From positions 1 to 32,805 of the forward strand of contig JANYKU010000123.1 of NCBI GenBank assembly GCA_025358075.1: a stretch of DNA of 32,805 bases, read 5' to 3'. The position numbers and the translations under genes were made by a program. Position 1 is the first letter of the stretch. The number at the start of each line of letters is the position of its first letter. Under the pieces are notes generated by a model, which worked only from the letters and a program-made list of their open reading frames with translations, searched no databases and had not been told where the DNA came from. This stretch comes from Ilumatobacteraceae bacterium (GTDB lineage: Bacteria > Actinomycetota > Acidimicrobiia > Acidimicrobiales > Ilumatobacteraceae). This document shows, in pieces, positions 32,236 through 32,805 of the stretch.

Positions 32236-32805
32236 GTGCAGAAAATGGTGATCGCCGTCGACGTCGACGGAACGCTGTTCGACGGTTCCGGCGTCGCCGA
32301 CGAGGCAGTCACGGCGCTGAGCCAGGCACGGGCCGACGGACACACACTGGTCATCGTCACCGGTCGCCGTTGGGAAGGCCTCGAGTCGGTCGTGCCGTCG
32401 GTGATCGCATTGGCGAATCGAATCGTCTGCGAAGAAGGCGGTATCATCGTCGACGTCGACACTGGGCAGCCGAGGCTGCTCGCCGAGGCGATCGAGCCTG
32501 ACCTCATCGCAGGTCTTGTTGACGCGGGCGTGCCGGCTCTCGACATCGGCCACGTGGTCGTCGGCGCGCCGACCTCGTCGCTCGCCGTCGTGACCGCCGT
32601 GCGAGACCGCCTCGCCAGCCACCGAATCATCGTCACCAACAAGGGCTCGATCGCGTTGACGCCGAAAGGCTGTGACAAGGGCACGGGGTTGCGCGCTGCG
32701 ATCGCTGAGCTTCAGCTGCAGGACCTACCGATCCTGGCGATCGGCGACGCCGAGAACGACCTTCCGATGTTCGAGGTCGCGACCATCGCGGTCGGTGTCG
32801 CTAAT
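32236..32805 (+). CDS. HAD-superfamily (Cof-type, subclass IIB) phosphatase, 3' end cut by the window
   Basis: The frame is open from GTG 32236 to the last base (190 codons). It begins VQKMVIAVDVDGTLFDGSG: motif I DxDGT with D9 and D11. Motif II is the Thr of VIVTGRR, motif III the Lys in PKGCDKGTGL, motif IV GDAENDLPMF with D171 and D175. These are the marks of Cof-type HAD hydrolases acting on sugar phosphates or similar small substrates. The start is GTG 32236 (AGGAATAGG five bases before); ATG 32245 is also possible. Being divergent from otsA, it could be the trehalose-6-phosphate phosphatase, but its motifs are more Cof-like than OtsB-like, so that is only a guess. Confidence 0.88.
   Translation, partial: MQKMVIAVDVDGTLFDGSGVADEAVTALSQARADGHTLVIVTGRRWEGLESVVPSVIALANRIVCEEGGIIVDVDTGQPRLLAEAIEPDLIAGLVDAGVPALDIGHVVVGAPTSSLAVVTAVRDRLASHRIIVTNKGSIALTPKGCDKGTGLRAAIAELQLQDLPILAIGDAENDLPMFEVATIAVGVAN

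Overview
The window is high-GC DNA with actinobacterial hallmarks: a DUF222/HNH (13E12-type) gene, two WS/DGAT-type acyltransferases followed by an RND lipid-transporter-like protein and an acyl-CoA ligase, OtsA, a long-form group III phosphofructokinase, and frequent GTG/TTG starts. The gene mix is compatible with Actinomycetota, perhaps Acidimicrobiia (Ilumatobacter-like); that placement is inference. No rRNA, tRNA or CRISPR array was seen.

Layout. 1-2240 is mobile/selfish DNA: the 3' part of an IS110 transposase gene, then a frameshifted DUF222-HNH pseudogene. 2409-3932 is a DEAD-box RNA helicase with a hairpin in its leader. 3953-5092 (minus) is a secreted collagen-like protein with a C-terminal C1q/BclA-like domain. 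It is divergent from a 1,736-residue secreted CotA-like multicopper oxidase (5372-10582) that carries N-terminal GSGY-type repeats and C-terminal Ig-like repeats. After a strong terminator, 10.7-12.8 kb is a graveyard of IS256- and IS21-type remnants. 13041-14048 (minus) is a paralogue of the collagen-like protein whose C-terminal domain has its two halves in swapped order, that is, circularly permuted. 14162-19119 (minus) holds a membrane-embedded patatin-like lipase, phosphofructokinase and a small zinc-ribbon protein. Divergently, 19179-19439 is a stand-alone Nfu_N domain protein.

19494-26962 is a tight plus-strand operon: WS/DGAT-like acyltransferase 1, acyltransferase 2 (ATGA overlap), RND/MMPL-like transporter (ATGA overlap) and acyl-CoA ligase (22 bp gap). 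A large FtsX-like permease follows 42 bp later. On the opposite strand, convergent with the permease, are trehalose-6-phosphate synthase (otsA) and a GT4 glycosyltransferase; divergent from otsA is a Cof-type HAD phosphatase cut by the window end.

Functional reading. The 19.5-27 kb operon has the activate-acylate-export logic of mycobacterial FadD-PapA-MmpL loci, so it may make and export a neutral lipid or an acylated sugar. The nearby otsA/GT4/HAD genes make a trehalose- or glycosyl-based lipid conceivable but unproven. The most structurally unusual observation is the pair of collagen-like paralogues that differ by circular permutation of the C1q/BclA-like head.
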